The position numbers and the translations under genes were made by a program. The notes below the pieces were generated by a model. That model ran no database searches. It was not told the origin of the DNA and saw nothing but the letters and a program-made list of their open reading frames with translations. From Luteimicrobium xylanilyticum (GTDB lineage Bacteria; Actinomycetota; Actinomycetes; Actinomycetales; Cellulomonadaceae): a stretch of DNA of 64,000 nucleotides. Position 1 is the stretch's first letter; every line of letters starts with the position of its first letter. The stretch lies in contig NZ_CP045529.1 of the NCBI RefSeq assembly GCF_009429125.1, forward strand, positions 3,286,001 to 3,350,000. The letters run 5' to 3'. Below are positions 9,950 through 19,394 of this stretch, piece by piece.

Positions 9950-10273
9950 TCAGCGGTACTTCCAGCTGACGCCGTTGACCCACGTGCCGCAGCTCGCCTT
10001 GGTAACCATCGTCTGCCCTCCGCTTGGGAAAGTGACATCGATGGTCTTGTCCTTCGCTAACGCGCAGTCGACGTTGTACCGCACCTTTGCCTTGGACCCA
10101 CACGTCTGAACGATCTTCACGTTGTGACCGATGAGATCAGTTGTCGTGACTGTCGGCTGAAAGCACTTGCCAGCGGCCGGTGACGATGCCGCCTCCGCGG
10201 TCTGGCTGATACCGACCATCACACTCCCGGCCAAGGCAATCGACAGCCCCAGCCCCATCAAGCGTCTACGCAT
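9950..10273 (-). CDS. Small secreted four-cysteine protein, unknown family
   Basis: A 107-aa protein with a clear signal peptide: MRRRL, then a hydrophobic core to about residue 22, with probable cleavage after AEA near 28. The mature part (about 79 aa) contains four Cys in contexts GKCF, QTCGS, VDCAL and ASCGTW, suited to two disulfides. Repeated Thr/Val/Lys alternation suggests a small beta-rich fold. The ATG at 10273 is preceded by GGGGAGGT. Its DNA is visibly less GC-rich than its neighbours. It lies between identical 39-bp repeats beside tRNA-Thr, consistent with acquisition. Not recognised; an inhibitor, toxin-like or surface-binding role would be speculation. Confidence 0.75.
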   Translation of the reverse strand: MRRRLMGLGLSIALAGSVMVGISQTAEAASSPAAGKCFQPTVTTTDLIGHNVKIVQTCGSKAKVRYNVDCALAKDKTIDVTFPSGGQTMVTKASCGTWVNGVSWKYR

Positions 10274-10484
10274 GAACTACCTCCCCTTGCGAAATGTTGG
10301 ACACATCGAAGCGTCGCCCATTACCCACACAGCCGCAACCAAATCCCATCAGATGGACAGATCCGGGTGAATCGCCCAAAGATCCTCGCTCATATCGGTT
10401 ACGGTGTGCTAACGCCGCCGCACAAGGGTCGAACTCGACTGGAGAAGTGCGTACCGCAGGGGCGTACAGGTCGGGCGTTTCGGC

Positions 10485-10527
10485 GACGACGGAGCCCGGG
10501 CCGCCGAGGCGGTCCGGGCTCCGTCGT
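10485..10527. repeat. 39-bp direct repeat with terminator hairpin, copy 2
   Basis: Bases 10485-10523 are identical to 9882-9920. Here the stem is longer (ACGACGGAGCCCGG at 10486-10499 pairs with 10514-10527). It lies 29 nt beyond the 3' end of the DsbA-like gene, so this is probably the original terminator and copy 1 the duplicate. The space 10274-10484 shows no gene and holds the upstream region of the four-Cys protein. Confidence 0.9.
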
Positions 10528-10555
10528 GGGTCGCTCACGGCGAACGAGGCTGGGG

Positions 10556-11392
10556 TCAGTTCGTCGAGCCCGACTTCGCGTCCTCGATGGCGGACTTCAA
10601 GGCGCCGGCTTGGGACCAGTTGCCGTCCCAGCGCTTGCCGTTGATGACGATCGTGGGCGTGCCGAAGCTAGGCGGGTTCTCGTTCGGGTTCTTGAGGTCG
10701 TTGTCATCACCGACCCTCGCGGTCCACGCATCCACCCAGTCCGCGAACGTGTGCTTGCTGAACTGGTCGGCGACCTTTTGGGAAACGCCCGCCTGGACCG
10801 CATAGTCCTTGAGCTGGTCGTCCGTCAGGCCCGTGCTGTTCTCCTCGGGGTGGTTCGCGTAGAGCGCCTCGTGGAACTGGATGACCTTGTCGGGCTCCTG
10901 GTCGGCGACCGTCGCGAACGCACTAGCTGAACGCGTCGAGTAGTTCGTCCCCTGCGAGAGCCGGTTGAGGATCGCGACCGGGTGCATGACGAACGTGATC
11001 GTCCCGTCCTCGCGGAGCGAGTCCAGGTCGTCCTTGTTGACCTGCTCGAACGTTGCGCAGTTGGGGCACATGTAGTCGAAGTACAGGTCGAGCGTGACCG
11101 CGCCGGCGTTCGTCTTGCCGGCGACGCCGTCCTTGTCGACGGGGATGCCACCGCCGTCCTTGACGGACTCGGCGGTCGACGGCGCCTTGACGTCCCCGAG
11201 AGACTTGGGCTTGTTGGCCTGGTTGATGAACACGACCGCGAGCACGACCGCCACCACCAGCACGACCAGCACACCGATCGTGATGAAACGGTTCCGCTTC
11301 TCGCGGCGCTCCTGCTCCTGGCGCAGCTTCAGGGCCTCCGCGCGCGCGGCGTCGCGGCGCTGCGACTTGGTGAGGTTCGAGTCGTCGGGCAT
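10556..11392 (-). CDS. DsbA-family membrane-anchored thiol-disulfide protein
   Basis: A 278-aa protein with a charged cytoplasmic N-terminus (1-35), one membrane anchor (about 36-55) and an extracellular thioredoxin-like domain. The redox motif is CPNC in the context YFDYMCPNCATFEQ, with the cis-Pro region FGTPTIVING near the C-terminus. It belongs to the Thioredoxin_4/DsbA group of actinobacteria that forms or reshuffles disulfides in exported proteins. It is oriented toward the secreted four-Cys protein gene, a possible client, but the separating terminator argues against one transcript. Confidence 0.92.
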   Translation of the reverse strand: MPDDSNLTKSQRRDAARAEALKLRQEQERREKRNRFITIGVLVVLVVAVVLAVVFINQANKPKSLGDVKAPSTAESVKDGGGIPVDKDGVAGKTNAGAVTLDLYFDYMCPNCATFEQVNKDDLDSLREDGTITFVMHPVAILNRLSQGTNYSTRSASAFATVADQEPDKVIQFHEALYANHPEENSTGLTDDQLKDYAVQAGVSQKVADQFSKHTFADWVDAWTARVGDDNDLKNPNENPPSFGTPTIVINGKRWDGNWSQAGALKSAIEDAKSGSTN

Positions 11393-11837
11393 CCCGTGTC
11401 CTGTTCTCGTTCGCGCGCGACGCGTTCAGGCGCCTCGCTCCATGGGTCCACAGCGTATCCAAACGGCCGATGCTGGGAGGCTCCTGGACGCGGGACCCCC
11501 GAGCGCCGTCGTCGGCCATGCTGCCGCCCCGCGTCCGGGTACGTCGAACTTGCTCAGATCGTCGCCGGACAACATCCCGGACGACGATCCGAGTCGGTTC
11601 GACGACCCGAGGCTCAGCCCCGCGGGCAGTCCCCGCTCTCCAACACCCGAAGACGCACGCCGCGGGCTCTGCGGATGCCGCGGACAGGTGACGGGACGGC
11701 GAAAGGTGGGGTCGAGTGGGGTGCGCGCGACCGTGGCAGGGCTGGCGGGAGCAGCCCGAGGAACGAGGGCTGCGGATGGTAGGTCGCGCGCACCCCACTC
11801 GACCCCGCCGCCGGAACCACAACCCGCCCGAAGTACC
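11393..11837. other. Non-coding 445-nt gap with large inverted repeats
   Basis: No credible gene is visible. The gap lies downstream of the kinase gene and upstream of the DsbA-like gene. It contains a perfect 25-bp inverted repeat (11708-11732 and 11782-11806) whose 49-nt loop holds a smaller hairpin (GCAGCCC/GGGCTGC), and a second imperfect hairpin near 11559-11591 (GATCGTCG ... CGACGATC). The promoter of the DsbA-like gene must lie at its left end. Confidence 0.7.
11708..11806. repeat. Perfect 25-bp inverted repeat around a nested hairpin
   Basis: The left arm starts GGGGTCGAGTGGGG and the right arm ends CCCCACTCGACCCC; the 25 bp match without error. It begins 31 nt past the kinase stop. 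It may be a terminator, but it is longer and more open-looped than the other hairpins in the window, so a small non-autonomous element is an alternative. Confidence 0.8.
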
Positions 11838-13538
11838 TCAGGAGAGGTCGGGCGCCCCCGGGAACGGCCACCACCCGATCGGGTGCGCGTCCCACGCGAT
11901 CCACCCCAACCACACGGCGGCCGCGACGGCGAGCAGGACGACGACGATCGCGGTCCGCCGCCCGGGGACGAGGTGCCGGAGCCCGGCGCGCGCACCGTCG
12001 CGCGTGACGGTCGTCGCAGGCCCGAACCAGGCGAGCAGGATCGCGACGACCATGGTGACGGCGAGCACGAGCCCGTAGAGCCAAGGGGCGTTCTCGGCAG
12101 GGTGGTCGGTGTCGGCGACGAGGACGGTCCGGTCGAGGACCCACCAGCCGCCGACGACGAGCACGAGCCCGGCGCACCCGGCCACGATGAGCGAGGGCAG
12201 CGACCCGACGACGCCGCGCACGAGGTGCCAGGGGGCGACGACGGCGACGCGTGCGCCGTCGACCTTCCCGACGCCTCGGCGTTCGCGCCTCCCGTGGAGG
12301 GACTCGGCCGCGTACCCGACGTACCGGGAGAGGACCACCAGCACCGCGAGCGCCACGAAGGACAGGCCCGGCCAGGTGGCGGCCGCGGCGACGAGGGGCA
12401 GCGCGAGCGCGAACAGGAGCCACGAGCGCGACGGGTGCTGGGGGCGCACGTAGCCGGACGCGGACTCGTACACCTGCTCGGGGACGGGTTCGAGCCAGTC
12501 GGTGTCGTCGCCCGTGCCGACGGCGGCCGGTTCGACGGGCGCCATGACCTCCGTCGCGTCGGTCGCGGCGGGTGGGGGCGGCGGGACGTCGGTGGCGACG
12601 GCGCGGGTCCGTCCGTCGTTGACAGGAGCGGTGCGGGGGTCGTGGGTGACGACCTGCGTGGGCCACTGGGACGCGGCGCCGAGGGCGACGGTCTCGACGA
12701 GGTCGCCGGGCGCGACGGGCTCGGGCTCGTCGCCGTCGTCGGCGGCCGTGCGCAGGGCCCGGACGACGTCGTCGGGCTTCCAGCGATCGCCGGGGTCGGG
12801 GCGCAGGGCGCCCGCGATGGCCTCGCCCCGCAGGCGTCCGACGCCGCGCAGGTCGGCGGTGCCGGCCTGCGCCCGGGCGAGGACAGCGTCGACCGGGGTG
12901 ACGCCGAACGGCGCGCGGGCGGTCGCGGCGAACGCGAGCGACGCTGCCCACCCCCACCAGTCCGTGGCGACGGACGGGTCGGCACCGGTGAGCATCTCGG
13001 GCGCGAGGTAGCCCGGCGTCCCCATGACGAGGCCGTCGGTGGTCATGCGGGCGTCCTCGAACCCGTGCGCGATGCCGAAGTCGATGAGGACGGGACCGTG
13101 CGTCGTCACCATGATGTTGCTGGGCTTGAGGTCGCGGTGCACGACGCCGGCCCCGTGCACGGCCTCGAGCGCGTCGGCGAGGTCGCCCGCGAGCGAGGCC
13201 AGCCGGGCGGCGTCGTACGGGCCGTGGAGCGCGACGTCGTCCTCGAGGCTGTGACCGTCGACGAGCTCGGTGACGATGAACGGGGACTCGCCCTCGAGCT
13301 CGACGTCGAGGACGGCGGCGACGGCGGGGTGGTCGAGGCGGCGCAGCGTCGCGGCCTCGCGGGCCAGCCGGGCGCGCGCGGACTCGTCGGTGTCGGGTCC
13401 CGCGTGCAGCACCTTGATGGCGACGGGGTGCCCGCCGCCGTCCTCCGCCCGGTACACGGCGCCGGTCGCACCCTGCCCGAGGCGCGCGACGATCCGGTAC
13501 CCACCCACCTCGTCGCCGGGTGTCGCCGCAGCCCACAT
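11838..13538 (-). CDS. Membrane Ser/Thr protein kinase without PASTA domains
   Basis: A 566-aa Hanks-type kinase. The Gly loop is GQGATGAVY (21-29), the catalytic Lys is near 42 (VAIKVL), HRDLKPSN is 134-141, DFG 153-155 and APE 179-181, so the active site is complete. After a Pro/Ala linker the C-terminal third carries about four membrane segments and short loops instead of PASTA or other sensor repeats. The signal sensed is unknown. A TACGGT -10 lies 6 nt before ATG 13538, suggesting a leaderless transcript. It is divergent from the trehalose gene. Confidence 0.92.
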   Translation of the reverse strand: MWAAATPGDEVGGYRIVARLGQGATGAVYRAEDGGGHPVAIKVLHAGPDTDESARARLAREAATLRRLDHPAVAAVLDVELEGESPFIVTELVDGHSLEDDVALHGPYDAARLASLAGDLADALEAVHGAGVVHRDLKPSNIMVTTHGPVLIDFGIAHGFEDARMTTDGLVMGTPGYLAPEMLTGADPSVATDWWGWAASLAFAATARAPFGVTPVDAVLARAQAGTADLRGVGRLRGEAIAGALRPDPGDRWKPDDVVRALRTAADDGDEPEPVAPGDLVETVALGAASQWPTQVVTHDPRTAPVNDGRTRAVATDVPPPPPAATDATEVMAPVEPAAVGTGDDTDWLEPVPEQVYESASGYVRPQHPSRSWLLFALALPLVAAAATWPGLSFVALAVLVVLSRYVGYAAESLHGRRERRGVGKVDGARVAVVAPWHLVRGVVGSLPSLIVAGCAGLVLVVGGWWVLDRTVLVADTDHPAENAPWLYGLVLAVTMVVAILLAWFGPATTVTRDGARAGLRHLVPGRRTAIVVVLLAVAAAVWLGWIAWDAHPIGWWPFPGAPDLS

Positions 13539-13679
13539 GGGTTCACCGTAGCGGCGCGAGGGCCGCTCGCGTGGGACGTCGTCGCCGGTCGGACGCCTCG
13601 TGCCCGTCCTCCGCGTCCGGGGCGCAGGACCACCTCACTCGATAGGCTGGGAGGACCGACGGACAGGAGCTGACGCCCG

Positions 13680-15938
13680 GTGAGCCCAGAAGCAAGCAAG
13701 GAAGGCAACGACCTGGTCGTGGTGGCGAACCGCCTCCCGGTCGACTTCACGACGGACGACGACGGCAGCATCAGCTGGCGCCGGTCCCCGGGCGGTCTCG
13801 TGACCGCCCTGGAACCGGTCATGCAGAGCGCCGACGGCGCCTGGGTGGGCTGGGGCGGCGCCGCCGACGTGTACGCCGACCCGTTCGAGGCGGACGGCAT
13901 GACGCTCGTGCCGGTGACCCTCAACGAGGACGAGATCGAGCAGTACTACGAGGGCTTCTCGAACGACACCCTGTGGCCGCTGTACCACGACGTGATCTCG
14001 CAGCCGGCGTTCCACCGGCAGTGGTGGGACGCGTACCGGCGCGTGAACCGCCGGTTCGCGGAGGCCGCGGCCGCGCAGGCCGGCACGGGCGGGACCGTCT
14101 GGGTGCAGGACTACCAGCTCCAGCTCGTCCCCGCGATGCTCCGCGAGCTGCGGCCGGACCTGCGGATCGGCTTCTTCGACCACATCCCGTTCCCGCCGTA
14201 CGAGATCTTCAGCCAGCTCCCGTGGCGGCGGCAGGTCGTCGAGGGTCTGCTCGGCGCGGACCTCATCGGCTTCCAGCGCAACGGCGACGCGGCCAACTTC
14301 CTCCGGACGGTCCGCCGCGTCACCCGCCACTCGACGCGGGGTCAGGTCATCATGTTCGAGGACGACGAGGGCCGTCCGGTACGCGAGGTCCGCGCGTCCG
14401 CGTTCCCGATCTCGATCGACTCCCGCCGGTTCGACTCGCTCGCCCGGCAGGACAGCACGCGCGAGCGTGCCGCGCAGATCCGCACCGAGATCGGCGACCC
14501 GGACATCGTCATGCTGGGCGTCGACCGCCTCGACTACACCAAGGGCATCCGGCACCGGATCAAGGCGTACGGCGAGCTGCTCGACGACGGCCGGCTCACC
14601 GTCGAGGAGGCGACGCTCGTGCAGGTCGCGAGCCCGAGCCGGGAGAACGTCGACGCCTACCAGGAGCTGCGCGACCAGGTGGAGACCGCCGTCGGGCGGA
14701 TCAACGGCGAGTTCGGCGAGCTGGGGCACGCCGCCATCCACTACCTGCACCACTCCTACCCGCCCGAGGAGATGGCGGCGCTGTACCTGGCTGCCGACGT
14801 GATGCTCGTGACGTCGCTGCGCGACGGCATGAACCTCGTCGCCAAGGAGTACGTCGCCGCCCGCTCCGACGAGCACGGCGCCCTCGTGCTGTCCGAGTTC
14901 ACGGGCGCCGCGGACGAGCTCAACGGCGCGCTGCTGGTCAACCCGCACGACATCGACGAGCTCAAGTCCGTGATCGAGCAGGCCGCCCGCATGGACCCCA
15001 AGGAGCAGCGGCGCCGGATGCGGCGGCTGCGCCGCAAGGTCATGGCCGACGACGTCGCGAAGTGGTCGAGCTCGTTCCTGCGCACCCTGGAGGAGATGCC
15101 CGTGGCCCCCGTCGCACCCGAGCTGCAGGACGACGACAGCCAGGCGCCCGGCGTCGAGCTGGTCGAGGCGCTCGACCGGCTCGCCGCGACCGACGGCCTC
15201 GTCATGGTCGCGACGGACTTCGACGGCGTGCTCGCCCCGCTCGTCGACGACCCGTCGTCGTCGCGCACGACGCCGCGGTCCGCCCGCGCCCTCGCGCGCC
15301 TCGCGCGCCGCCCGAGCTCCCAGGTGCGGCTCGCCCTCGTCTCGGGCCGGGACCTGGACACGCTCGCGTCCCTCAGCCACGCGCCGTCGGGCACGCTCCT
15401 CGTGGGCTCGCACGGCGCGGAGCGCGGCGAGGTCGGCGCCGACGGCGTGGTCCGGCACGAGCTCGAGCTCACCGAGGGCCAGGCCTCGCTGCTGCAGCGC
15501 ATCACCGAGGGGCTCGAGGAGATCGCCGGCCGCCACACGGGCGTGTGGGTCGAGAAGAAGCCGACGGCGTCCGTCCTGCACACCCGCCGGTCCACGCACG
15601 ACGGCGCCACCCAGGCCACCGAGGCCGCGCGCGGTCTCGCGGAGCGCCTCGGAGTGGGGGCGCTGGAGGGCAAGGACGTCGTCGAGCTGCAGGTCGTCGA
15701 GACGAGCAAGGGCAAGGCGATCGACGCCCTACGGAACGAGCTGGGCGCCAAGCGCGTGCTGTACGTCGGGGACGACGTCACCGACGAGCACGCTTTCGCC
15801 GTCCTCACCAGCGACGACGTGTCCGTGAAGGTCGGCGGCGGAGAGACGATCGCCCGGTACCGCGTCTCGAGCACCAAGTCCGTCGGCCTCCTGCTCGAGC
15901 ACCTGGCACGTGCCATGGAACGTCACAAGCGGTCCTGA
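13680..15938 (+). CDS. otsAB: Bifunctional trehalose-6-phosphate synthase/phosphatase (OtsA-OtsB fusion)
   Basis: A 752-aa fusion making trehalose from UDP/ADP-glucose and glucose-6-phosphate. The GT20 synthase covers about residues 10-470: ANRLPV, GWGG, VQDYQLQLVP, HIPFPP, and LGVDRLDYTKGI. After a linker the HAD phosphatase begins near 505, with nucleophile motif DFDGVLAP near 513 and GDDVTDEHAF near 697. Both active sites look intact. The GTG at 13680 sits after GACAGGAGCTGACGCCCG. Trehalose acts as an osmolyte and stress protectant in actinobacteria. The sugar-importer ATPase downstream makes a shared sugar theme. Confidence 0.95.
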   Translation: MSPEASKEGNDLVVVANRLPVDFTTDDDGSISWRRSPGGLVTALEPVMQSADGAWVGWGGAADVYADPFEADGMTLVPVTLNEDEIEQYYEGFSNDTLWPLYHDVISQPAFHRQWWDAYRRVNRRFAEAAAAQAGTGGTVWVQDYQLQLVPAMLRELRPDLRIGFFDHIPFPPYEIFSQLPWRRQVVEGLLGADLIGFQRNGDAANFLRTVRRVTRHSTRGQVIMFEDDEGRPVREVRASAFPISIDSRRFDSLARQDSTRERAAQIRTEIGDPDIVMLGVDRLDYTKGIRHRIKAYGELLDDGRLTVEEATLVQVASPSRENVDAYQELRDQVETAVGRINGEFGELGHAAIHYLHHSYPPEEMAALYLAADVMLVTSLRDGMNLVAKEYVAARSDEHGALVLSEFTGAADELNGALLVNPHDIDELKSVIEQAARMDPKEQRRRMRRLRRKVMADDVAKWSSSFLRTLEEMPVAPVAPELQDDDSQAPGVELVEALDRLAATDGLVMVATDFDGVLAPLVDDPSSSRTTPRSARALARLARRPSSQVRLALVSGRDLDTLASLSHAPSGTLLVGSHGAERGEVGADGVVRHELELTEGQASLLQRITEGLEEIAGRHTGVWVEKKPTASVLHTRRSTHDGATQATEAARGLAERLGVGALEGKDVVELQVVETSKGKAIDALRNELGAKRVLYVGDDVTDEHAFAVLTSDDVSVKVGGGETIARYRVSSTKSVGLLLEHLARAMERHKRS

Positions 15939-16063
15939 GACCTCCGTCACAGGAGCACCCCGCTCCGTCGGATACCATGCTCCCGGGACGGCGTTCGCCG
16001 CCTCGTCATCCCGTCACGACGGATCGTCCGGCACGTACCTGCCGGTGAAGGGAAGTAGCAACG

Positions 16064-17194
<1,131 letters not shown>

Positions 17195-17209
17195 AGCACG
17201 TCACCACCG

Positions 17210-17247
17210 CCGCGGGGCGGGTCCGGTTCGCCGGGCCCGCCCCGCGG
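17210..17247 (+). terminator. Terminator hairpin with TTCG tetraloop
   Basis: CCGCGGGGCGGG pairs with CCCGCCCCGCGG, continues through a T-G wobble and CCGG/CCGG, and closes on TTCG. The 17-bp stem lies 15 nt after the ATPase stop. There is no U-tract, as is usual in high-GC actinomycetes. Confidence 0.85.
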
Positions 17248-17277
17248 TGCGTCCACCGTTGCCGCACCGAATCGGGC

Positions 17278-17298
17278 AGGCCCGACGGCGTCGGGCCT
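17278..17298 (+). promoter_or_regulatory. Hairpin directly upstream of the DUF4032 ribosome binding site
   Basis: AGGCCCGAC pairs with GTCGGGCCT around a GGC loop. The Shine-Dalgarno GGGAGGA begins one base later (17299) and the ATG is at 17316. The hairpin could modulate translation or mark the 5' end of the mRNA. Confidence 0.45.
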
Positions 17299-17315
17299 GG
17301 GAGGATGACTGGACC

Positions 17316-18536
17316 ATGAGTCACGACCTGCAGATCACCGCGTCCGCCCCCGACCCGGCGCTCCTCGACCTGCCGTGGGACGTCCCCCTCGAGGACTGGC
17401 CCGCTGATCGGATCGCCGCCCTCCCTCGCGGCATCTCACGGCACACCGTCCGGTTCGTGCGGATGTCCGGGCGCGTGATCGCGCTCAAGGAGATCGGCGA
17501 GACCGTCGCGTACCGCGAGTACGCACTGCTGCGCCAGCTCAAGCGGCTCGACGTGCCGAGCGTCGACCCCGTCGGCGTCGTGACCGGCCGCCTCGACCCT
17601 GACGGCGAACCTCTCGAGGCCGTCCTGGTGACCGAGCACCTCCAGTACTCGCTGCCGTACCGTGCGCTCTTCAGCCAGGCGCTGCGCCCGGACACGCTGA
17701 CCCGGCTCATCGACGCTCTCGCCGTGCTCCTCGTGCGGCTGCACGTCGTCGGGTTCTACTGGGGCGACGTCTCCCTGTCGAACACGCTGTTCCGGCGCGA
17801 CGCCGAGGCGTTCGCCGCGTACCTCGTCGACGCCGAGACGGGGGACCTGCACCGCAGGCTCACCGACGGCCAGCGCAACTACGACGTCGACCTCGCCCGC
17901 ACCAACATCATCGGCGAGCTCATGGACCTCGCCGCCGGCGAGCTGCTCGACGAGGACGTCGACGAGCTCGCCATCGGTGACCTGCTCGTCGAGCGCTACC
18001 AGGAGCTGTGGGCCTCCCTGACCACCGAGGAGAGCTTCGACGCCGCCGAGCGGTGGCGGGTCGCCGCCCGCGTCGACCGCCTCAACGATCTCGGCTTCGA
18101 CGTCGACGAGCTCGCGATGACCACGGACATCGACGGCACCACGGTCCGCATCCAGCCGAAGGTCGTCGACGCCGGTCACCACTCCCGCCGGCTCATGCGG
18201 CTGACCGGCCTGGACGTCCAGGAGAACCAGGCGCGCCGCCTCCTCAACGACCTCGACGCCTACCGGGCCGCGACCGAGCGGCAGAACGACGACGAGTCGT
18301 TCGTCGCGCACGACTGGCTCACCGAGGTCTTCGAGCCCAGCGTCCGCGCGGTGCCGCGCGAGCTGCGCGGCAAGCTCGAGGCCGCCCAGCTCTTCCACGA
18401 GATGCTCGACCACCGCTGGTTCCTGTCCGAGCAGCAGCAGCGGGACGTGCCGATGCCCGAGGTCGTGCGGTCGTACGTGGACAACGTGCTCCGGCACCGC
18501 AGGGACGAGCAGGCACTGCTCGGCGAGGACAGCTAG
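17316..18536 (+). CDS. DUF4032 protein with kinase-like core
   Basis: A 406-aa protein. The N-terminal half has a protein/LPS-kinase-like pattern: ALKEIGE with Lys near 58, a catalytic-loop-like HVVGFYWGDVSLSN (Asp 151, Asn 156) and a following LVDAETGDL. The C-terminal half is the DUF4032 region. No substrate is known to me. GGGAGGA precedes ATG 17316. In actinobacteria it is often next to the UgpC-type ATPase, as here. Kinase activity is an inference from the residue pattern. Confidence 0.82.
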   Translation: MSHDLQITASAPDPALLDLPWDVPLEDWPADRIAALPRGISRHTVRFVRMSGRVIALKEIGETVAYREYALLRQLKRLDVPSVDPVGVVTGRLDPDGEPLEAVLVTEHLQYSLPYRALFSQALRPDTLTRLIDALAVLLVRLHVVGFYWGDVSLSNTLFRRDAEAFAAYLVDAETGDLHRRLTDGQRNYDVDLARTNIIGELMDLAAGELLDEDVDELAIGDLLVERYQELWASLTTEESFDAAERWRVAARVDRLNDLGFDVDELAMTTDIDGTTVRIQPKVVDAGHHSRRLMRLTGLDVQENQARRLLNDLDAYRAATERQNDDESFVAHDWLTEVFEPSVRAVPRELRGKLEAAQLFHEMLDHRWFLSEQQQRDVPMPEVVRSYVDNVLRHRRDEQALLGEDS

Positions 18537-18558
18537 CCTCTCGTACCTCGCGCGTGGC

Positions 18559-19326
18559 TCAGGCGGCGGGTGTCGCCGTCGTCGGCGACCATCGACCCAG
18601 GAGCGGGTCGGCGAGGCGTCGGGCCGGCCAGCAGAGGGTCTGCCCGTGCCGGGCGAAGAGGGCGTCGCGCGAGTCGAACCTGCCCAGGTCGCGCACGACG
18701 ACATGCGACAGGTCGCAGAGGTCGCAGCCGGCCGGAGGCTCGTCCCAGCCGATCCGCGTCCGCGCGGCGGCGTCGAACAGGGTCTCCGAGTCGTTGGTGA
18801 ACGGAGCCGGACACACCGGCGCCGAGCCGGACGCGGCGTGAGGACGTGCGACGATCTCGTCGATCGGCCGCCAGGACCCGTCGACGAAGAGCTCCGGCCA
18901 CGCGATCACGACGTCGCGAGGCACGAGCCGGCGAAGGCGCGGGAACCGCGGATACCAGAACTCGCCCGAGACGAGCAGACCACGGACGCGCGTCGGGATG
19001 CCGACCGCACGAGACGCCGCCTCGACCACCGCGAGCCGCTGACTGCACGAGCCACGCCCTCGTCGGAGGGTTCGAGACGCGGGACAGCTCTCGTCGACCG
19101 AGTAGACGGGCCGGACGTCGCCCGCGACCTGCGAGTGCACCGCGCGGACGAACGCGGCCGCGTCGTCGGACGGCACCGTGGCACCGACGGTGTCGACGAG
19201 CGCCCGCACCTCCGCCGAGCCGTGGTCCAGCGTCGCCGTCGCGTCGACCGACCCTGTACGAGCCTCGCCCAGGTCAGCGCCGACGCGACGCCCGCGCCAG
19301 AACGGGGTCGGCAGGACGCACGTCAT
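18559..19326 (-). CDS. Transglutaminase-like protein lacking the catalytic His
   Basis: A 255-aa protein with a transglutaminase-like core. The Cys region GSCSQRLAVVEAASRAVGIP (Cys 94) matches the family nucleophile motif. The usual H-A-W of the second motif reads I-A-W here (VIAWPELFVDGSW, residue 141), and the third motif is RPIDE (Asp 156). With His replaced by Ile, peptidase or transglutaminase chemistry is doubtful, although another His could substitute. The C-terminal part has a CDLCDL sequence. ATG 19326 is tentative because no good ribosome site is seen. It is the last gene of the leftward carD-to-rlmB group. Confidence 0.65.
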   Translation of the reverse strand: MTCVLPTPFWRGRRVGADLGEARTGSVDATATLDHGSAEVRALVDTVGATVPSDDAAAFVRAVHSQVAGDVRPVYSVDESCPASRTLRRGRGSCSQRLAVVEAASRAVGIPTRVRGLLVSGEFWYPRFPRLRRLVPRDVVIAWPELFVDGSWRPIDEIVARPHAASGSAPVCPAPFTNDSETLFDAAARTRIGWDEPPAGCDLCDLSHVVVRDLGRFDSRDALFARHGQTLCWPARRLADPLLGRWSPTTATPAA

Positions 19327-19394
19327 CGGAACCGCACCGCGCGCCGGTCCACCGCGCCGGGTGAGCCGACGGGAGCAGGTCGTGGCACGGTGCG

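Noticed and set aside
9726-10527. Integrative element using tRNA-Thr as attachment site
   Set aside because: No integrase gene and no repeat of the tRNA 3' end are visible. The flanking repeats are terminator hairpins, so only a small local insertion is proposed.
10266-10538. 90-codon minus-strand frame upstream of the four-Cys gene
   Set aside because: It runs through the terminator hairpin, has no ribosome site and ends inside the next gene start.
13680-15938. Gln replacing His in the OtsA VHDYQL-type motif (VQDYQLQLVP) as a lost catalytic residue
   Set aside because: The same VQDYQLQLVP form occurs in mycobacterial OtsA, so it is normal for actinobacteria.
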